This document shows, in pieces, positions 26,491-34,508 of a DNA stretch of 53,938 nucleotides. The stretch's first letter is position 1, and each line of letters opens with the position of its first letter. The stretch is from Streptomyces novaecaesareae (GTDB lineage: Bacteria > Actinomycetota > Actinomycetes > Streptomycetales > Streptomycetaceae): the NCBI RefSeq assembly GCF_000716875.1, contig NZ_JNWQ01000047.1, positions 1-53,938 on the forward strand, written 5' to 3'. Both the position numbers and the translations under genes were made by a program. Below the pieces are notes generated by a model. The model was not told the origin of the DNA and searched no databases. It was given only the letters and a program-made list of their open reading frames with translations.

Positions 26491-27135
26491 TCAGGCGGTT
26501 GGGGACGTCGGCGAAGGCGCGGCGAAGCCGGAGCAGAGCAGGCGGACGCTGCGGTGGAACTTCTCGTCCTGGCCGATCCGCGGGATCAGTTCGCCCATGA
26601 CCAGCGGGAACCGTTCGCGCAGCGCGTCGTACTGCTCCAGGTCGAGCGACGGCGGCGCGGCCGGCTGGTTCTGCTCCTGGAGCACGAACCCGGTGACGTG
26701 GCTGAGCAGGGTGTCGGCGGCGATGCCGCAGGAGTCGGCGGGGACGGCGGCGTCGAGGAGGGTGCGGAGTAGCCGCTCCATCAGGGAGAGGCCGCCCGGG
26801 CTGAGCACGCCGGGGCTCTCGGCGAGGAGCTGGGCGCCGCCGGGGTGCTGTTTGATGCTCAGGCGCAGGGTGGTGGCCTGGGCTTCGACGCGGTCCTGCC
26901 AGGTGGCGTCGGCCGGGAGGGCGGCCAGGGCCTCGGTGCCCGCGTCGAACGCCCGGCGGCAGACCCGGTCGGCCATCAGGGCGAGCAACTCGTCCTTGCC
27001 GCGCACGTGGTAGTAGAGGCTGCCGGCATGGGCGTCGAGTCGGTCGGCGACCTGGCGCATGGACAGGTTCTGGTATCCGACCTCGGCGAAGACGGCCATG
27101 CCCGCGTCGACGATGCGCTCCTTGGTGAGCTTCAT
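26491..27135 (-). CDS. TetR-family regulator
   Basis: This 214-residue protein has an N-terminal TetR helix-turn-helix: TKERIVDAGMAVFAEVGYQNLSM, then RQVADRLDAHAGSLYYHVRGKDELL. The C-terminal half resembles the tetracycline-repressor-type ligand domain (TetR_C): LLSHVTGFVLQEQNQ and RFPLVMGELI. It is divergent from a membrane-protein gene and the 100-bp gap holds two mirrored 19-bp operators, so it very likely represses itself and that gene. The ligand is unknown. Confidence 0.88.
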   Translation of the reverse strand: MKLTKERIVDAGMAVFAEVGYQNLSMRQVADRLDAHAGSLYYHVRGKDELLALMADRVCRRAFDAGTEALAALPADATWQDRVEAQATTLRLSIKQHPGGAQLLAESPGVLSPGGLSLMERLLRTLLDAAVPADSCGIAADTLLSHVTGFVLQEQNQPAAPPSLDLEQYDALRERFPLVMGELIPRIGQDEKFHRSVRLLCSGFAAPSPTSPTA

Positions 27136-27154
27136 GCAGTGCACCGTACCCGAT

Positions 27155-27173
27155 TTTCCAACACTGTTCGAAA
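27155..27173. promoter_or_regulatory. TetR-type operator O1
   Basis: This 19-bp site, TTTCCAACACTGTTCGAAA, is a near-perfect palindrome centred on C27164 with one mismatched pair. It lies 20 bp before the TetR start. Confidence 0.75.
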
Positions 27174-27199
27174 CTGTGCTAGATTTTTCCTCGCCCGGT

Positions 27200-27218
27200 T
27201 TTCGAACGGTGTTGGAAA
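27200..27218. promoter_or_regulatory. TetR-type operator O2
   Basis: This is the reverse complement of O1 at 18 of 19 positions. The centres are 45 bp apart, and it lies 18 bp before the divergent membrane-protein start. Confidence 0.75.
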
Positions 27219-27235
27219 GACGAAGGGGGAGGGCG

Positions 27236-27895
27236 ATGGGGGCGATCCTGTTCAACGTGACCACGGCCGCACTGATGGTCATGATGGTCAACTGCGGGCT
27301 CGGCGTGGTCGGCCGGGACACCCTGCGGGGGCGGCCACTCCCGTGGGCGGCGATCGCGCTCACCGCGATCGCGGTCGGCGGCGTGCTGCTCCAGCTCGTC
27401 TGGTCCGGCGCCATGGACGCGCTCGACGCGGACCCGGCCAGGTCCGGCTGGTGGCGCGAGTTCACCTCGGTGTTCATGCAGAACGGCGGCCTCTTCGGCG
27501 GCCTGTGGAACCTCGTCACCCTCGCCGCCGTCGCGGCCCTCGCCCAGTGGTACTGGGGCGGCCCGCTCACCCTCGCCTTCTTCCTCGCCGGCATCCTGCT
27601 GCCCGGCCGGATCGACACCCTGCTCGGCTTCGGCGGCGGCCCCAGCACCGACCCGCGCAACTTCGCCGGCAGCTCCGGCGCCACCTACTTCCTCGGCGCC
27701 ACCCTCGCGCTCGCCTTCCTGACCCGCACCCGCCTCCCCAAGGAGATCGCGCTGGCGGCCGGCGTCCCGGCGCTGGGCCTGGCGATGTGGCTCGCCCAGG
27801 AGAACGGCCACGGACTCGTCTCGGTGTACGGCTTCGTGCTGGCCGCGGCGGTCTGGGCGGTCCGCCGCCGGGTGGTGCGGCCGGTCGAGGCCTGA
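27236..27895 (+). CDS. Integral membrane protein, TetR-controlled
   Basis: This 219-residue protein has about six hydrophobic segments (LFNVTTAALMVMMVNCGLGVV, AAIALTAIAVGGVLLQLVW, NLVTLAAVAALAQWYW, LAFFLAGILLP, FLGATLALAFL and ALAAGVPALGLAMWL). A conserved-looking Gly/Asn loop, FGGGPSTDPRNFAGSSG, lies between two of them. GGGGGAGGG precedes the ATG. It matches no transporter family I recognise. The shared operators suggest it is the substrate-specific target of the TetR regulator. Confidence 0.75.
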   Translation: MGAILFNVTTAALMVMMVNCGLGVVGRDTLRGRPLPWAAIALTAIAVGGVLLQLVWSGAMDALDADPARSGWWREFTSVFMQNGGLFGGLWNLVTLAAVAALAQWYWGGPLTLAFFLAGILLPGRIDTLLGFGGGPSTDPRNFAGSSGATYFLGATLALAFLTRTRLPKEIALAAGVPALGLAMWLAQENGHGLVSVYGFVLAAAVWAVRRRVVRPVEA

Positions 27896-27910
27896 GCCGA
27901 GTGTCGTCGC

Positions 27911-27942
27911 GGCGGCCCCGGGGCGAGAGCCTCGGGGCCGCC
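27911..27942 (+). terminator. Terminator after the membrane-protein gene
   Basis: A 14-bp stem (one G-U) with a GAGA loop begins 15 nt after the stop and is followed by a T-containing tract. Confidence 0.8.
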
Positions 27943-28000
27943 GTGGCGTTTCTCTGCAGGGCGGGTACCCGGCGGACCCCCACCGCACCGGGGCCGGCTC

Positions 28001-28038
28001 CCCTTCCCGTCCGGGGGGTAACCCCCGTACGGGAAGGG
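28001..28038 (+). other. Nested inverted repeat before the desaturase
   Basis: CCCTTCCCGT and ACGGGAAGGG form perfect 10-bp outer arms; inside them GGGGGT and ACCCCC pair around TA. It ends 46 nt before the desaturase start. It could be a second terminator, a leader hairpin or an operator. Confidence 0.5.
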
Positions 28039-28084
28039 TGCTTTCCCCGTTCTTCGGGCCGCCCGGCCGCAGCAGACTCGGGGC

Positions 28085-29134
28085 ATGCCCACACAGTCCG
28101 TGACGATGACCGCGCCCCCCGCCCCGCAGGAGGTGGGCGGCGGCAGTGACTTCGCCCAGTTGAGCCGCCGGATCGCCGCCGAGGGCCTGCTCGACCGGCG
28201 CCCCGGCTACTACGCCGTCCGCATGGCCCTGGTGCTCGCCGCGTTCCTCGGCGGCTGGTACGCCCTGTTCGCGCTCGGCGACACCTGGTGGCAGCTCGGC
28301 CTGGCGGCGGCGATGTCCGTCGTCTTCGCCCAGATCGGCCTGCTCTCGCACGACCTGGCGCACCGCCAGGTCTTCGACCGGCGACTGCCGAGCGAGATCG
28401 GCGGCCGGATCGCCGCCAACCTGCTGATGGGCATGAGCTACGGCTGGTGGATGAGCAAGCACACCCGCCACCACGCCAACCCGAACCACGAGGAGCGGGA
28501 CCCGGACGTCGCCCCGGACCTCGTCGTCTGGTCGAAGCGGCAGGCCCGGCAGGCGAGCGGCCTCGCCCGGTTCATCGGCCGCCGGCAGGCGTACCTGTTC
28601 TTCCCGCTGCTCCTGCTGGAGGGCCTCAACCTGAGCTTCAACAGCTTCCGCGCGCTGCGCAGCCCCACGATGAAGCGCCCGCTGCTGGAGGGCGTCCTGC
28701 TGGTCGTCCACTTCGCGGCCTACTTCGGCCTCGTCCTCGCCGCTCTTCCGGCGGGCAAGGCGGTCGCCTTCCTCGCCGTGCACCAGGCGCTGCTCGGCGT
28801 CTACCTGGGCTGCGTCTTCGCCCCGAACCACAAGGGGATGCTGATGGTGACGCCGGAGATGAAGCTGGACTTCCTGCGCCGCCAGGTGCTCACCTCGCGC
28901 AACGTCCGCGGCGGCCCGGTCGTCGACTCGGTGATGGGCGGCCTCAACTACCAGGTGGAGCACCACCTGTTCCCCAGCATGCCGACACCAGCGCTCGGGC
29001 GGGCGGCCCGGATCACCCGGCAGTTCTGCGCGGAGAAGGGCATCCCGTACTACGAGACGGGCCTGTTCCGCTCGTACCGCGAGATCCTGACCCACCTGCA
29101 CCGGACGGGCGAGCCGATCCGCTCCGGCGGGTGA
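28085..29134 (+). CDS. Membrane fatty acid desaturase
   Basis: This 349-residue integral membrane di-iron desaturase has all three histidine boxes: HDLAH (89-93), HTRHH (126-130) and QVEHH (290-294), the last in the GGLNYQVEHHLFPSMP context typical of acyl-lipid or acyl-CoA front-end/delta-9-type desaturases. Four hydrophobic spans surround them. It introduces a double bond into fatty acyl chains using O2 and electrons from a ferredoxin or similar donor; none is encoded nearby. The ATG at 28085 has no clear Shine-Dalgarno; an ATG at 28106 is an alternative. Cold or membrane-fluidity control through the upstream inverted repeat is only a possibility. Confidence 0.9.
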   Translation: MPTQSVTMTAPPAPQEVGGGSDFAQLSRRIAAEGLLDRRPGYYAVRMALVLAAFLGGWYALFALGDTWWQLGLAAAMSVVFAQIGLLSHDLAHRQVFDRRLPSEIGGRIAANLLMGMSYGWWMSKHTRHHANPNHEERDPDVAPDLVVWSKRQARQASGLARFIGRRQAYLFFPLLLLEGLNLSFNSFRALRSPTMKRPLLEGVLLVVHFAAYFGLVLAALPAGKAVAFLAVHQALLGVYLGCVFAPNHKGMLMVTPEMKLDFLRRQVLTSRNVRGGPVVDSVMGGLNYQVEHHLFPSMPTPALGRAARITRQFCAEKGIPYYETGLFRSYREILTHLHRTGEPIRSGG

Positions 29135-29150
29135 GCGGCGGGCCTCTAAA

Positions 29151-29191
29151 GCGGGTGCCCGTGACCACCGGGGGTGGTCACGGGCACCCGC
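29151..29191. terminator. 19-bp perfect-stem bidirectional terminator
   Basis: Arms 29151-29169 and 29173-29191 are perfectly complementary over 19 bp around a GGG loop, between convergent genes. Confidence 0.9.
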
Positions 29192-29203
29192 GTGCCGGCG
29201 GGC

Positions 29204-29572
29204 TCAGCTGTTCTGCTCGAAGCCCGCCAGCAGGCCGCGCGGGTCGAAGGTGACCCGGATCCGGGCGATCCTCCCGTTCTCCACGTGCATCCAGTTCGCG
29301 GTCGGCGCGGGCGGGGCGATGCTGGTGTGCAGCTCGAACCAGGTGATCACCTCGTCGCCCTCGGCGACCCGGGCCTTCACGTCGATCTTCTCCAGCACCT
29401 GCCCGAGCCCCTTCAGCCCGCCCAGGGCCTCCTCGATCCCCGAGGCCGTGCCCAGGGCGCCGACGAAGTCCACGTCCTCGGCCAGCAGGCCCCGGACGGT
29501 GTCGAAGTCGCCCGCCTCCCAGGCGGTGAAGTAGGTCTCGGCCAGCTCGCGTGCGGTCTTCGTCGTCGTCAT
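29204..29572 (-). CDS. NTF2/SnoaL-like protein (limonene-epoxide-hydrolase-like)
   Basis: This 122-residue protein has the NTF2-like cone fold pattern: ELAETYFTAWEAGDFDTVRGLLAEDVDFVGALG, then VLEKIDVKARVAEGDEVITWFELH, then WMHVENGRIARIRVTFDPRG. The family covers enzymes (epoxide hydrolases, ketosteroid isomerases, polyketide cyclases) and non-enzymatic binders; no substrate can be read from the sequence. GGGAGG lies 8 nt before the ATG. It is divergent from a LysR gene across a 70-bp gap, so it is the probable LysR target. Confidence 0.8.
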   Translation of the reverse strand: MTTTKTARELAETYFTAWEAGDFDTVRGLLAEDVDFVGALGTASGIEEALGGLKGLGQVLEKIDVKARVAEGDEVITWFELHTSIAPPAPTANWMHVENGRIARIRVTFDPRGLLAGFEQNS

Positions 29573-29628
29573 GCCTCCATCCTCCCGGCGCGCTTTCCAT
29601 ACGTCCAACAGATGGATCGGATGCCAGC

Positions 29629-29634
29629 TATCAT
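29629..29634 (+). promoter_or_regulatory. -10 box for leaderless lysR
   Basis: TATCAT ends 8 nt before the ATG of the LysR gene; no Shine-Dalgarno is present. Confidence 0.4.
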
Positions 29635-29642
29635 CCTGAGTT

Positions 29643-30518
29643 ATGGAGATGCATCAGCTGCGCTACTTCGCCGCCGTCGTGGACGAGGGCTCCTTCACCG
29701 CCGCGGCCGGGCGCCTGCACGTCAGCCAGTCCGGCATCAGCACCCAGGTCGCCAAACTGGAGAAGGAGTTGGGGCAGCAGCTGCTCGACCGCACCGGCCG
29801 GAGGGTCCGGCTCACCCCGGCCGGCGAGGCCGTCCTCCCGCTGGCGAAGAGCGCGCTGACCACACTGGACGCCATCCGGCATACCGCGGCCGAGTTCGCC
29901 GACGCGGTCCGCGGCCGGGTACGGCTCGGCATGATCATGGGCTGCTCGATCCCGCCCTTCCTCGACGTCGTCGCCGACCTCGGCCGCACCCACCCCGGCA
30001 TCGAACTCAGCCTGCACGAGGGCCACTCCGACCTCCTCCAGGCGCAGGTCCGCTCCGGCGACCTCGACCTGGCCCTGATCGGCTTCGCCGGCGAAGCGGG
30101 GCCGGGCCTCGACGTCGACATCGTCGTGGACGAGCGGATCGTCGCCGTCGTCCCGGCCGGGCACCCGCTCGACCGCGAGACCCTGAAGCTCGCCGACCTC
30201 CGGACCGAGAAGATCCTCTGCCTCTCCCCGGGCACCGGCCTGCGGGCCGCCTACGAGGACTCCTGCCGCCGGCTCGGCCTCGACCCGCGCGTGGACATCG
30301 ACGCCAGCTCCCCGCTCGCCGTGCTCCGCCTCGCCGAACGCGGCGCCGGGGTCGCCGTCCTCAGCGCCTCCTCCGCCGAGGGCGCCGGCCTGCGGGCCGT
30401 CCCGATCGCCGACGCCGCGACGTACGCCCGCCTCGGCCTGGTCACCCGGCCCGACCAGCACTCCCCGGCCGTCCGTCTCCTGCGCGCCAAGCTCACGGCC
30501 GCCATGCATTCCGACTGA
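29643..30518 (+). CDS. LysR-family transcriptional regulator
   Basis: This 291-residue protein has the LysR helix-turn-helix MHQLRYFAAVVDEGSFTAAAGRLHVSQSGISTQVAKLEKELGQQLLDR, then LTPAGEAVL. The effector domain starts at RVRLGMIMG. The family typically binds a divergent promoter and activates it on ligand binding; the divergent NTF2-like gene is the natural target. The ATG lacks a Shine-Dalgarno and TATCAT ends 8 nt upstream, so it may be leaderless. Confidence 0.92.
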   Translation: MEMHQLRYFAAVVDEGSFTAAAGRLHVSQSGISTQVAKLEKELGQQLLDRTGRRVRLTPAGEAVLPLAKSALTTLDAIRHTAAEFADAVRGRVRLGMIMGCSIPPFLDVVADLGRTHPGIELSLHEGHSDLLQAQVRSGDLDLALIGFAGEAGPGLDVDIVVDERIVAVVPAGHPLDRETLKLADLRTEKILCLSPGTGLRAAYEDSCRRLGLDPRVDIDASSPLAVLRLAERGAGVAVLSASSAEGAGLRAVPIADAATYARLGLVTRPDQHSPAVRLLRAKLTAAMHSD

Positions 30519-30614
30519 TCGTCATGCGGCTCACTCGGGCGGGAGATCCAGCGGAGGGTGATCGTGCCCGGAAACCGCGGTCCGGGGAGCGGCGGTGTGA
30601 TTGTGTGGCCCTCT

Positions 30615-30656
30615 GTGTCCGAGTCCGAGTCCGTGTCCATGTCCGTGTCCGAGTCC
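30615..30656 (+). repeat. Seven 6-bp tandem units [GA][AT]GTCC
   Basis: Seven successive hexamers (GTGTCC or GAGTCC, one ATGTCC) lie before the Shine-Dalgarno of the next gene. They stay in frame with that gene and would encode Ser-Glu/Val/Met pairs if translation began further upstream. Confidence 0.9.
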
Positions 30657-30668
30657 AGGGAGGCCGCC

Positions 30669-31082
30669 GTGTCCCGAACGCCGCAGGAGATCTTCGAACG
30701 CCACGTCCACGCCGGCGCCCTGACCCGGAACGCCGATGCCCTTGCCGAGAACTTCACCGAGGACGGTGTCTTCGAGGCACCGCTCATGCCCGCCGGCGCT
30801 GCCTTCCCCAGGAGGCTGGTGGGCCGCGAGGAGATCCGTAGCGCCATGGCGGCGTACTACGAGCGCCAGGAGGCGACGGGTGACGGCCGCTCGCCGAACC
30901 TCGCGAAGTCCGGATACGTGCTGCACAGCACCTCCGATCCCGACGTGTTCATCGCCGAGATCGACACGGTCTTCGACCGGGACGGAGACGACGAGGTGGT
31001 CTCCCTGGTGCAGATCTTCCGGGTCCGCGACGGGAAGATCGCTCGACTGCGCGACTACTTCGCGCCCGAGCTGATGAGCTGA
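30669..31082 (+). CDS. SnoaL/NTF2-like protein
   Basis: This 137-residue NTF2-fold protein begins SRTPQEIFERHVHAGALTRNADALAENFTEDGVFEAPL and ends EVVSLVQIFRVRDGKIARLRDYFAPELM, the SnoaL-like pattern. The substrate is unknown. The GTG at 30669 follows GGGAGG by 6 nt. The frame stays open upstream to 30558 through the hexamer repeat, but that part looks non-coding (SESESVSMSVSES). A second, unrelated NTF2-like protein is encoded 1.1 kb away at 29204-29572. Confidence 0.78.
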   Translation: MSRTPQEIFERHVHAGALTRNADALAENFTEDGVFEAPLMPAGAAFPRRLVGREEIRSAMAAYYERQEATGDGRSPNLAKSGYVLHSTSDPDVFIAEIDTVFDRDGDDEVVSLVQIFRVRDGKIARLRDYFAPELMS

Positions 31083-31122
31083 GCACACCCGAGCGGGCCG
31101 ACTCCCCACGCTCGCCCGGCAG

Positions 31123-31160
31123 TCACGCCTTCCGGCGCGGGTCAGGCCTTCCAGCGCGGG
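31123..31160. repeat. 19-bp imperfect tandem duplication over a stop codon
   Basis: 31123-31141 and 31142-31160 match at 17 of 19 positions. The second copy is the last codons and TGA of the DinB-like gene, so the duplication repeats its end, stop codon included. Confidence 0.75.
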
Positions 31161-31729
31161 TCGCGCCCGGAGGCGGCCAGTGCGCGATCCCATCCGGAGG
31201 CTTCGTCGGGCAGCGCCACAGGCTCGGCGAAGCCCGCGTACTGGCGGTACAGTTCGGCGTTCTCCGTCGCGATCTCGCCGACCAGCCCGGCGAGTTCCTC
31301 GTCGACCTCGATCCGGCCGCCGGTCGCCCGGGCGACGTCCCAGCCGTGCAGCACCAGCTCCAGGATCAGCATCCGGGCGATGCCCACCGCCGGAACCGGG
31401 GAGCCGCCCAGGTCGACCTCCCCCTCCCAGGCGGCCGGCTCGGCCCAGGCCGCGACCGCCCGCTCCAGCTGCGCCGCGTACGCGGAGCGCCAGTCGGCGG
31501 CGGCGGTGAAGTCGCGTGCGACCAACTCCTCGGGCAGTTCGGTGCGCCGGGCCCGGTGTTCCAGGCCGTGCGAGGTGTAGAGCACCCAGTGGTTGATCAG
31601 CGCACGGGTGTCGAACTCCGCGCAGGGCGTCGGCGCGTCCAGCGGCTGCGCGGCGGGGACGGTGGCGGCGACGTCGGCGGCCGCGGAGGCGGCGCGGGCC
31701 AGGAAGGGGTGCATCGGGTGGACGTTCAT
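31142..31729 (-). CDS. TIGR03086-type DinB-like metal-binding protein
   Basis: This 195-residue protein belongs to the mycothiol maleylpyruvate isomerase/DinB-like family (TIGR03086). CAEFDTRALINHWVLYTSHGLE is the conserved N-terminal motif with its metal-binding His, and LILELVLHGWDVARATG holds the second His. Members are four-helix bundles that bind a divalent metal and probably a thiol cofactor such as mycothiol. A CAGGAT box ends 6 nt before the ATG (leaderless pattern). It is divergent from the AraC-type regulator across 64 bp. Confidence 0.85.
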   Translation of the reverse strand: MNVHPMHPFLARAASAAADVAATVPAAQPLDAPTPCAEFDTRALINHWVLYTSHGLEHRARRTELPEELVARDFTAAADWRSAYAAQLERAVAAWAEPAAWEGEVDLGGSPVPAVGIARMLILELVLHGWDVARATGGRIEVDEELAGLVGEIATENAELYRQYAGFAEPVALPDEASGWDRALAASGRDPRWKA

Positions 31730-31780
31730 GGCCCGATCCTGCCCCTGGCCGGGCTGCTCGGTATTGAAGAAACGCGACGC

Positions 31781-31786
31781 TAACCT
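31781..31786 (+). promoter_or_regulatory. -10 box for leaderless araC-type gene
   Basis: TAACCT ends exactly 7 nt before the ATG at 31794. Confidence 0.5.
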
Positions 31787-31793
31787 GGCCGCC

Positions 31794-32585
31794 ATGGACA
31801 CCCCCGATCTCGGCCGCGGCGTGCTCCACCCCGCCCGGGCGGCCGAACTGATCAGCGTGGAGCGGCTCGTGCCCGCGCCCGGCGTGGCACGGTTCGTCGA
31901 GTACTACTGGCTGGTGCGCTGGGACCTGACCGGCCATGCCCCGTACGAGCAGAAGGTGCTCGCGCACCCCAACGTCCACCTGGTCTTCGAGGCGCCCCGG
32001 GCCCGTGTCTACGGGGTCGACCGCTCGCTGTTCGTCCGTCGGCTGGAGGGCGCCGGGCACGTGCTGGGCGCGCGGTTCCGGCCGGGCGCCTTCCGCCCCT
32101 TCGCGGGCGGCCCGGTGAGCGCCCTCGCCGACCGGTCCGTCCCCGCCGCCGAGTACTTCGGCCCGGAGGCGGACCGGCTCAACTCGACCCTGCTGAGCGG
32201 CGGTGACGGCGACCCGGCCGCCCTGGCGGACGCCTTCCTGCTGCCCCGGCTGCCGGCGCCCGACCCGGTCGCCGAGCAGCTCGCCGCGATGGTGGAACGG
32301 ATCACCGCGACGCCGGACCTGCGCCGGGTGGACGACCTGGCCGGGGAGTTCGGCCTCGGCGTCCGACGCCTCCAGCGGCTCTTCGCCGAGTACGTCGGCG
32401 TCTCCCCGAAGTGGGTGCTGCGCCGCGCCCGGCTCCACGAGGCCGCCGAACGGGCCGGTACCGGCGGCGAGTTGGACCTGGCCGTACTCGCCGCCGAACT
32501 GGGCTACGCCGACCAGGCCCATTTCACCCGCGACTTCACGGCCGCTGTCGGCGAATCACCGGCCCGCTACGCGGCGGCGGGCTGA
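31794..32585 (+). CDS. AraC-family transcriptional regulator
   Basis: This 263-residue regulator has a cupin-like N-terminal part (FVEYYWLVRWDLTGH, VHLVFEAPRARVYG, HVLGARFRPGAFRPF) of the DUF6597 type and a C-terminal AraC DNA-binding domain: VDDLAGEFGLGVRRLQRLFAEYVGVSPKWVLRRARL, then LAVLAAELGYADQAHFTRDFTAAVGESPARYA. It is divergent from the DinB-like gene, which it probably controls. Its 3' end overlaps the convergent VC0807-like gene by 19 bp. Confidence 0.9.
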   Translation: MDTPDLGRGVLHPARAAELISVERLVPAPGVARFVEYYWLVRWDLTGHAPYEQKVLAHPNVHLVFEAPRARVYGVDRSLFVRRLEGAGHVLGARFRPGAFRPFAGGPVSALADRSVPAAEYFGPEADRLNSTLLSGGDGDPAALADAFLLPRLPAPDPVAEQLAAMVERITATPDLRRVDDLAGEFGLGVRRLQRLFAEYVGVSPKWVLRRARLHEAAERAGTGGELDLAVLAAELGYADQAHFTRDFTAAVGESPARYAAAG

Positions 32586-33277
32586 CCGGCTTCGGCCGTC
32601 GCCGCTGCCGCCGCGGCAGCGGCCCGGCCCCGGGCGCTGGCCCGCTTGGCGTAGGCGATGGTGAAGTAGACCAGCCCGCCGAGCACCACGTACGGAAGGA
32701 CGTTGTTGACCGTCACCACCGTGCCGTGCGACAGGGTGTAGACCAGGACGATCCGCAGGACGGCCTCCAGGACGAAGGCCACGCCCCAGACGATGGTCAG
32801 GTTGCGCTGCACCCGGCGGAAGCCCGGGTACTGCCACATGGAGTTCCACCAGGCGATCATCTCCGGCGTGCCGTCCGTGGCGAACTTGCGCCCGAAGTAG
32901 AACATGATCGGCCGCGGAGCGGCGAGCGACGCCAGGTAGAGCACGCCGAGCAGGCCCGAGACGAAGGAGTCCTTGGCCAGCAGCATCTTCGGGTCCTGCG
33001 GCCCGATCAGCGCGACGACCAGGGTCAGCGCGACGAAGACCAGGGAGACCACCGCGAACTCGTCGATCCGGCGGTGCCAGAGCAGGTAGATCAGGGTGTC
33101 GACGACCGGGCCCAGGCCCGAGAGCAGGATGGCGGTGGACTCGTTGTAGCCGTGGTCGTGCAGCTGGTTGTAGATCACGATCGGTGCGACGACGTTGAAG
33201 CCGATGCTGATCAGCCAGCCTAGGGCGGCGGCCTGCCCCTTGCGGGCAGGAGCCTCTGGAGCTGCGGTAGTTGACAC
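32567..33277 (-). CDS. VC0807-family membrane protein
   Basis: This 236-residue protein has six predicted membrane segments (LGWLISIGFNVVAPIVIY, LLSGLGPVVDTLIYLLW, VVSLVFVALTLVVALIG, SFVSGLLGVLYLASLA, VWGVAFVLEAVLRIVLVY and VNNVLPYVVLGGLVYFTIAY). RPIMFYFGRKFATDGTPE and MWQYPGFRRVQRNLTIVWG match the VC0807 family. The tail is Ala/Arg-rich. The GTG at 33277 lies about 9 nt after a GGGGGAC tract. The function is unknown. Confidence 0.8.
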   Translation of the reverse strand: MSTTAAPEAPARKGQAAALGWLISIGFNVVAPIVIYNQLHDHGYNESTAILLSGLGPVVDTLIYLLWHRRIDEFAVVSLVFVALTLVVALIGPQDPKMLLAKDSFVSGLLGVLYLASLAAPRPIMFYFGRKFATDGTPEMIAWWNSMWQYPGFRRVQRNLTIVWGVAFVLEAVLRIVLVYTLSHGTVVTVNNVLPYVVLGGLVYFTIAYAKRASARGRAAAAAAAATAEAGQPAAA

Positions 33278-33438
33278 GGTGTTCGTCCCCCGGGGTGAGC
33301 AGTGATAGCCGGCTCATTCTGGCGGGCCCGCAGGTCAAGCGCCTAACGCAGAGCCGAATCGTGATCGATCGTGCCCGAGCGGGCCCCGGCCCCCGCCCCG
33401 CCCCCCTGGCCCCCGCCCCCTGCTCACCGCCCCCCTGC

Positions 33439-34413
33439 TCACGCGCCGAGGAAGCGCTGCAGCTCCTCCAGCATGTAGTTGGCCCCCGTGTAGCCGATCC
33501 CCTGGAACCACAGCTGGTCGTCCACCGGGAACGCCCGGTGCGCCTTGACCGCCGCCAGCGCCTGCCACCCCGGGCTGGCCAGCGCCGCGTCGGTGCCCGC
33601 CCGCTCCGGATCGCCGTACGTCGCGTACAGCAGCAGGTCGCCGTCCGCCTTCCCGATCTGGTCGAGCGGGATCTCGAAGTCCGACTGGTCGACGTTCTGC
33701 GCGTCCGGCCGCCCCACCTGGGCGTCGGAGAGCACCGTCCCGGGGAAGCTCTGCCGGCCGAACAGCCGGATCCCGCCGCCCTCGACGAACCGCACCAGGC
33801 TCACCTTGCGCCCCGACAGCTTCGCCGCGGACAGTGCCTGCACCACCTGCCCGGTGTGCTTCTGGTACGAGCCGACGAAGGCCGCCGCGGCCGCCTCCCG
33901 GCTCAACGCCTGGGCGTGCAGCTGGAAGTTGGCCTTCCACGGCGCCCCGGTGGTCTGGGTGAGCACGGTCGGGGCGAGCTCCCGCAGCTGGTCGTACCGG
34001 TCGCCGTCGCGGGCCTGGTTGGAGAGGATCAGGTCCGGCCGCAGGGCCCGTACGGTCGGCAGGTCCGGTGCGCCGGCCGGGCCGACCAGCCGGATCCCGG
34101 CGGTCCGGCTGGTCGGCCAGTAGTCGGGGTAGCGGGCGTCGCGGGCCGGCAGCGCGGCGCCGACCGGGGTGATGCCGAGGGTGAGCGCGGAGTCGAGCAC
34201 GTCGGTGTCCAGCACGACCACCCGCATCGGCTCGCCCGGCACCAGCACCGGCCCGGTGGCGGCGTTGACGGTCACCGGGGGCGCCGGGACGGCGGACGGG
34301 GTCCCGTTCGCGGCGGTCACCTCGGCCGGACGCGGCGTGGCGCCGCCGGTGCACGCCACGAGCGCGGCCCCGCCGAGGCCGGCGAGGAGGGTACGGCGGG
34401 CGATCCGGGGCAT
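33439..34413 (-). CDS. Iron-siderophore ABC transporter binding lipoprotein
   Basis: This 324-residue protein is a FecB/FhuD-like class III binding protein. The N-terminus carries twin arginines (ARRTLLAGL), a hydrophobic core and the lipobox LVAC with Cys21, so it is a lipoprotein, probably Tat-exported. The mature part has RVVVLDTDVLDSALTLGITPVG, LRPDLILSNQ and WKANFQLHAQALSREAAA, typical of siderophore-binding proteins. It follows the broken transporter gene by 95 nt on the same strand. With no intact permease or ATPase here, its product would have to work with another transporter. GAGGA lies before the ATG. Confidence 0.85.
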   Translation of the reverse strand: MPRIARRTLLAGLGGAALVACTGGATPRPAEVTAANGTPSAVPAPPVTVNAATGPVLVPGEPMRVVVLDTDVLDSALTLGITPVGAALPARDARYPDYWPTSRTAGIRLVGPAGAPDLPTVRALRPDLILSNQARDGDRYDQLRELAPTVLTQTTGAPWKANFQLHAQALSREAAAAAFVGSYQKHTGQVVQALSAAKLSGRKVSLVRFVEGGGIRLFGRQSFPGTVLSDAQVGRPDAQNVDQSDFEIPLDQIGKADGDLLLYATYGDPERAGTDAALASPGWQALAAVKAHRAFPVDDQLWFQGIGYTGANYMLEELQRFLGA

Positions 34414-34508
34414 CGGCGGTCCTCAGGAGGCGCGGCGGGGGGCGGGACGGGGGCGGGGCGCCGTCGATTATGTCCGAAATGGTCCCTGAAGCGCCGTCAA
34501 GCGTGCCG

